DNA from: Thauera linaloolentis 47Lol = DSM 12138
Lineage (GTDB): Bacteria; Pseudomonadota; Gammaproteobacteria; Burkholderiales; Rhodocyclaceae
Assembly (NCBI RefSeq): GCF_000310205.1
Contig: NZ_AMXE01000038.1
Coordinates: 1-35,454 of the forward strand
Direction of reading: 5' to 3'
Length of the DNA: 35,454 bases
Under the pieces are notes generated by a model, which did not search any database, was not told the origin of the DNA, and saw nothing but the letters and a program-made list of their open reading frames with translations. Below, piece by piece: positions 34,651-35,454 of the stretch (position 1 is the first letter of the stretch; every line of letters starts with the position of its first letter). The translations under genes and the position numbers were made by a program.

Positions 34651-34681
34651 GGCGGACGCGGCCGTCGTGCTATCGTCCGCC
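34651..34681. other. Inverted repeat around the recB promoter
   Basis: GGCGGAC (34651-34657) and GTCCGCC (34675-34681) are perfect arms around 17 bases that contain the -10. A protein bound here would interfere with recB transcription; chance in GC-rich DNA is also possible. Confidence 0.25.
34668..34676 (+). promoter_or_regulatory. Extended -10 promoter of recB
   Basis: TGCTATCGT is an extended -10 (TGn plus TATCGT) that predicts a start near 34683, 52 bases before the recB ATG. Confidence 0.4.
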
Positions 34682-34734
34682 TGCCGTGCTTTCAGCGATG
34701 CACCGACTCCGCTCTGTCTCGCCCCTCGTCCGCC

Positions 34735-35454
34735 ATGCCGTACGCTGCCGCCGCTCCCGATACCCCAGAACTCGACGTCTTCCATTGCCCGCTCGACGGC
34801 ATCCGCCTGGTCGAGGCCTCGGCCGGCACCGGCAAGACGTGGAACATCTGCGGCCTCTACCTGCGCCTGCTGCTGGAGCGGGCGCTGCCGGTCGAGTCGC
34901 TGCTGGTCGTCACCTTCACCAAGGCGGCGACTGCCGAGCTGTCCGGACGCATCCGCGAGCGCATCGCCGAGACCCTGCGCGTGCTCGAGGGTGCGGCGCC
35001 CGGCGACGACCCCTTCGTGCCGCAACTGATCGAGACCGTCCTGGGGCGCGGCATCGGCGCCGGGCAGATGGCGGACCGCCTGCGCCATGCGCTGCAGACC
35101 TTCGACGAAGCGGCGATCTTCACCATCCACGGCTTTTGCCAGCGGGCGCTGGCCGACACGCCGTTCGCCGCCGGCCTGCCCTACGCGCTGGAGCTGGTCG
35201 AGGACGACAGCGCCCTGCGGCTCGAGGTGGTGCAGGACTTCTGGCGGCGCGAGGTCGCCGGCGGCGGGCTGCCGCCGCTGCTGGCGGACGAACTGCTGCA
35301 CAAGGGCGACAGCCCCGAGGCCTGGGCCGGCATCCTGCAGCGCCACATGGGCCGGCCGTGCGCGCGAGCGCTGTGGGACGAGGACGGTGGGGAGGCCGGC
35401 GGCGGTGCGCTGCCGGCGGCCGAGGCGCGGCTGATGCAGGCGTACGCGGCGGCG
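34735..35454 (+). CDS. recB: Exodeoxyribonuclease V beta chain, RecB, N-terminal part (3' truncated by window edge)
   Basis: The first 240 codons of RecB, the helicase-nuclease of RecBCD. The ATG at 34735 begins MPYAAAAPDTPELDVFHCPLDG. The Walker A region is VEASAGTGKTWNICGLYLRLL (P loop about residues 29-35), followed by motif Ia LLVVTFTKAATAELSGRIRERI and motif Ic/II-linked AAIFTIHGFCQRALADTPFAAGLPYALEL. This order and these words are typical of RecB. The helicase C-terminal part and nuclease domain lie beyond the window. It has its own extended -10 promoter, so it need not depend on recC transcription. Confidence 0.95.
   Translation, partial: MPYAAAAPDTPELDVFHCPLDGIRLVEASAGTGKTWNICGLYLRLLLERALPVESLLVVTFTKAATAELSGRIRERIAETLRVLEGAAPGDDPFVPQLIETVLGRGIGAGQMADRLRHALQTFDEAAIFTIHGFCQRALADTPFAAGLPYALELVEDDSALRLEVVQDFWRREVAGGGLPPLLADELLHKGDSPEAWAGILQRHMGRPCARALWDEDGGEAGGGALPAAEARLMQAYAAA

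Overview
The window is a GC-rich, densely coded piece of chromosome from a betaproteobacterium, most likely Rhodocyclales (Azoarcus/Thauera/Aromatoleum type). The basis is inferential: strong GC bias at third codon positions, a PEP-CTERM protein, the paired DUF2868/DUF3482 genes, a bacteriohemerythrin behind an FNR-like box, and betaproteobacterial-looking versions of the housekeeping genes. No rRNA, tRNA, CRISPR array, prophage or intact transposase was seen. No non-coding stretch exceeds 300 bases; the longest are about 280-296 bases, at 5184-5464, 17681-17960 and 34439-34734.

Layout. 1-1256: 3' part of sbcC (+). 1322-5183: a leftward block holding, in transcription order, a PEP-CTERM surface protein behind a convincing sigma-54 promoter, then the lipoproteins CsgG, DUF4810 and DUF799/GNA1162, and finally a nitronate-monooxygenase-like flavoprotein. 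5465-8889: rightward genes for an APH-like/P-loop kinase fusion, a YdjM-type membrane hydrolase and a membrane-anchored thioredoxin-fold protein. 8907-9530: a TetR repressor facing away from a three-gene RND efflux operon (9714-15494), which is translationally coupled to a CobW/COG0523 GTPase (15491-16660). 16692-17680: leftward bacteriohemerythrin plus a Cys-rich secreted protein, with an FNR-like box upstream. 17961-20815: DUF2868 membrane protein and DUF3482 GTPase, overlapping by 4 bases. 20917-21957: a stand-alone protein with RTX/FrpC-like calcium-binding loops; a 121-bp MITE with a perfect 10-bp target duplication sits exactly at its stop codon. 22131-25214: leftward FabMG-like reductase and a NERD-like/UvrD-like helicase. 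25374-29706: a tightly packed trio of TonB-dependent receptor, orphan ABC-type periplasmic binding protein and GGDEF diguanylate cyclase. 29766-35454: recC, yigZ, (leftward) dps, and the start of recB.

How the parts may work together. The recC/recB and sbcC genes are DNA-end processing functions at the two window edges. The efflux operon is under local TetR control with two tandem operator-like sites. The receptor/binding-protein/cyclase trio looks like a trans-envelope sensory line ending in c-di-GMP synthesis. The PEP-CTERM and CsgG-family genes both belong to envelope and surface biology. The best candidates for something not well described are the receptor-SBP-cyclase trio, the sigma-54-driven PEP-CTERM gene next to a curli-less CsgG lipoprotein operon, and the MITE. 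All start sites are predictions; few genes have textbook Shine-Dalgarno sequences.
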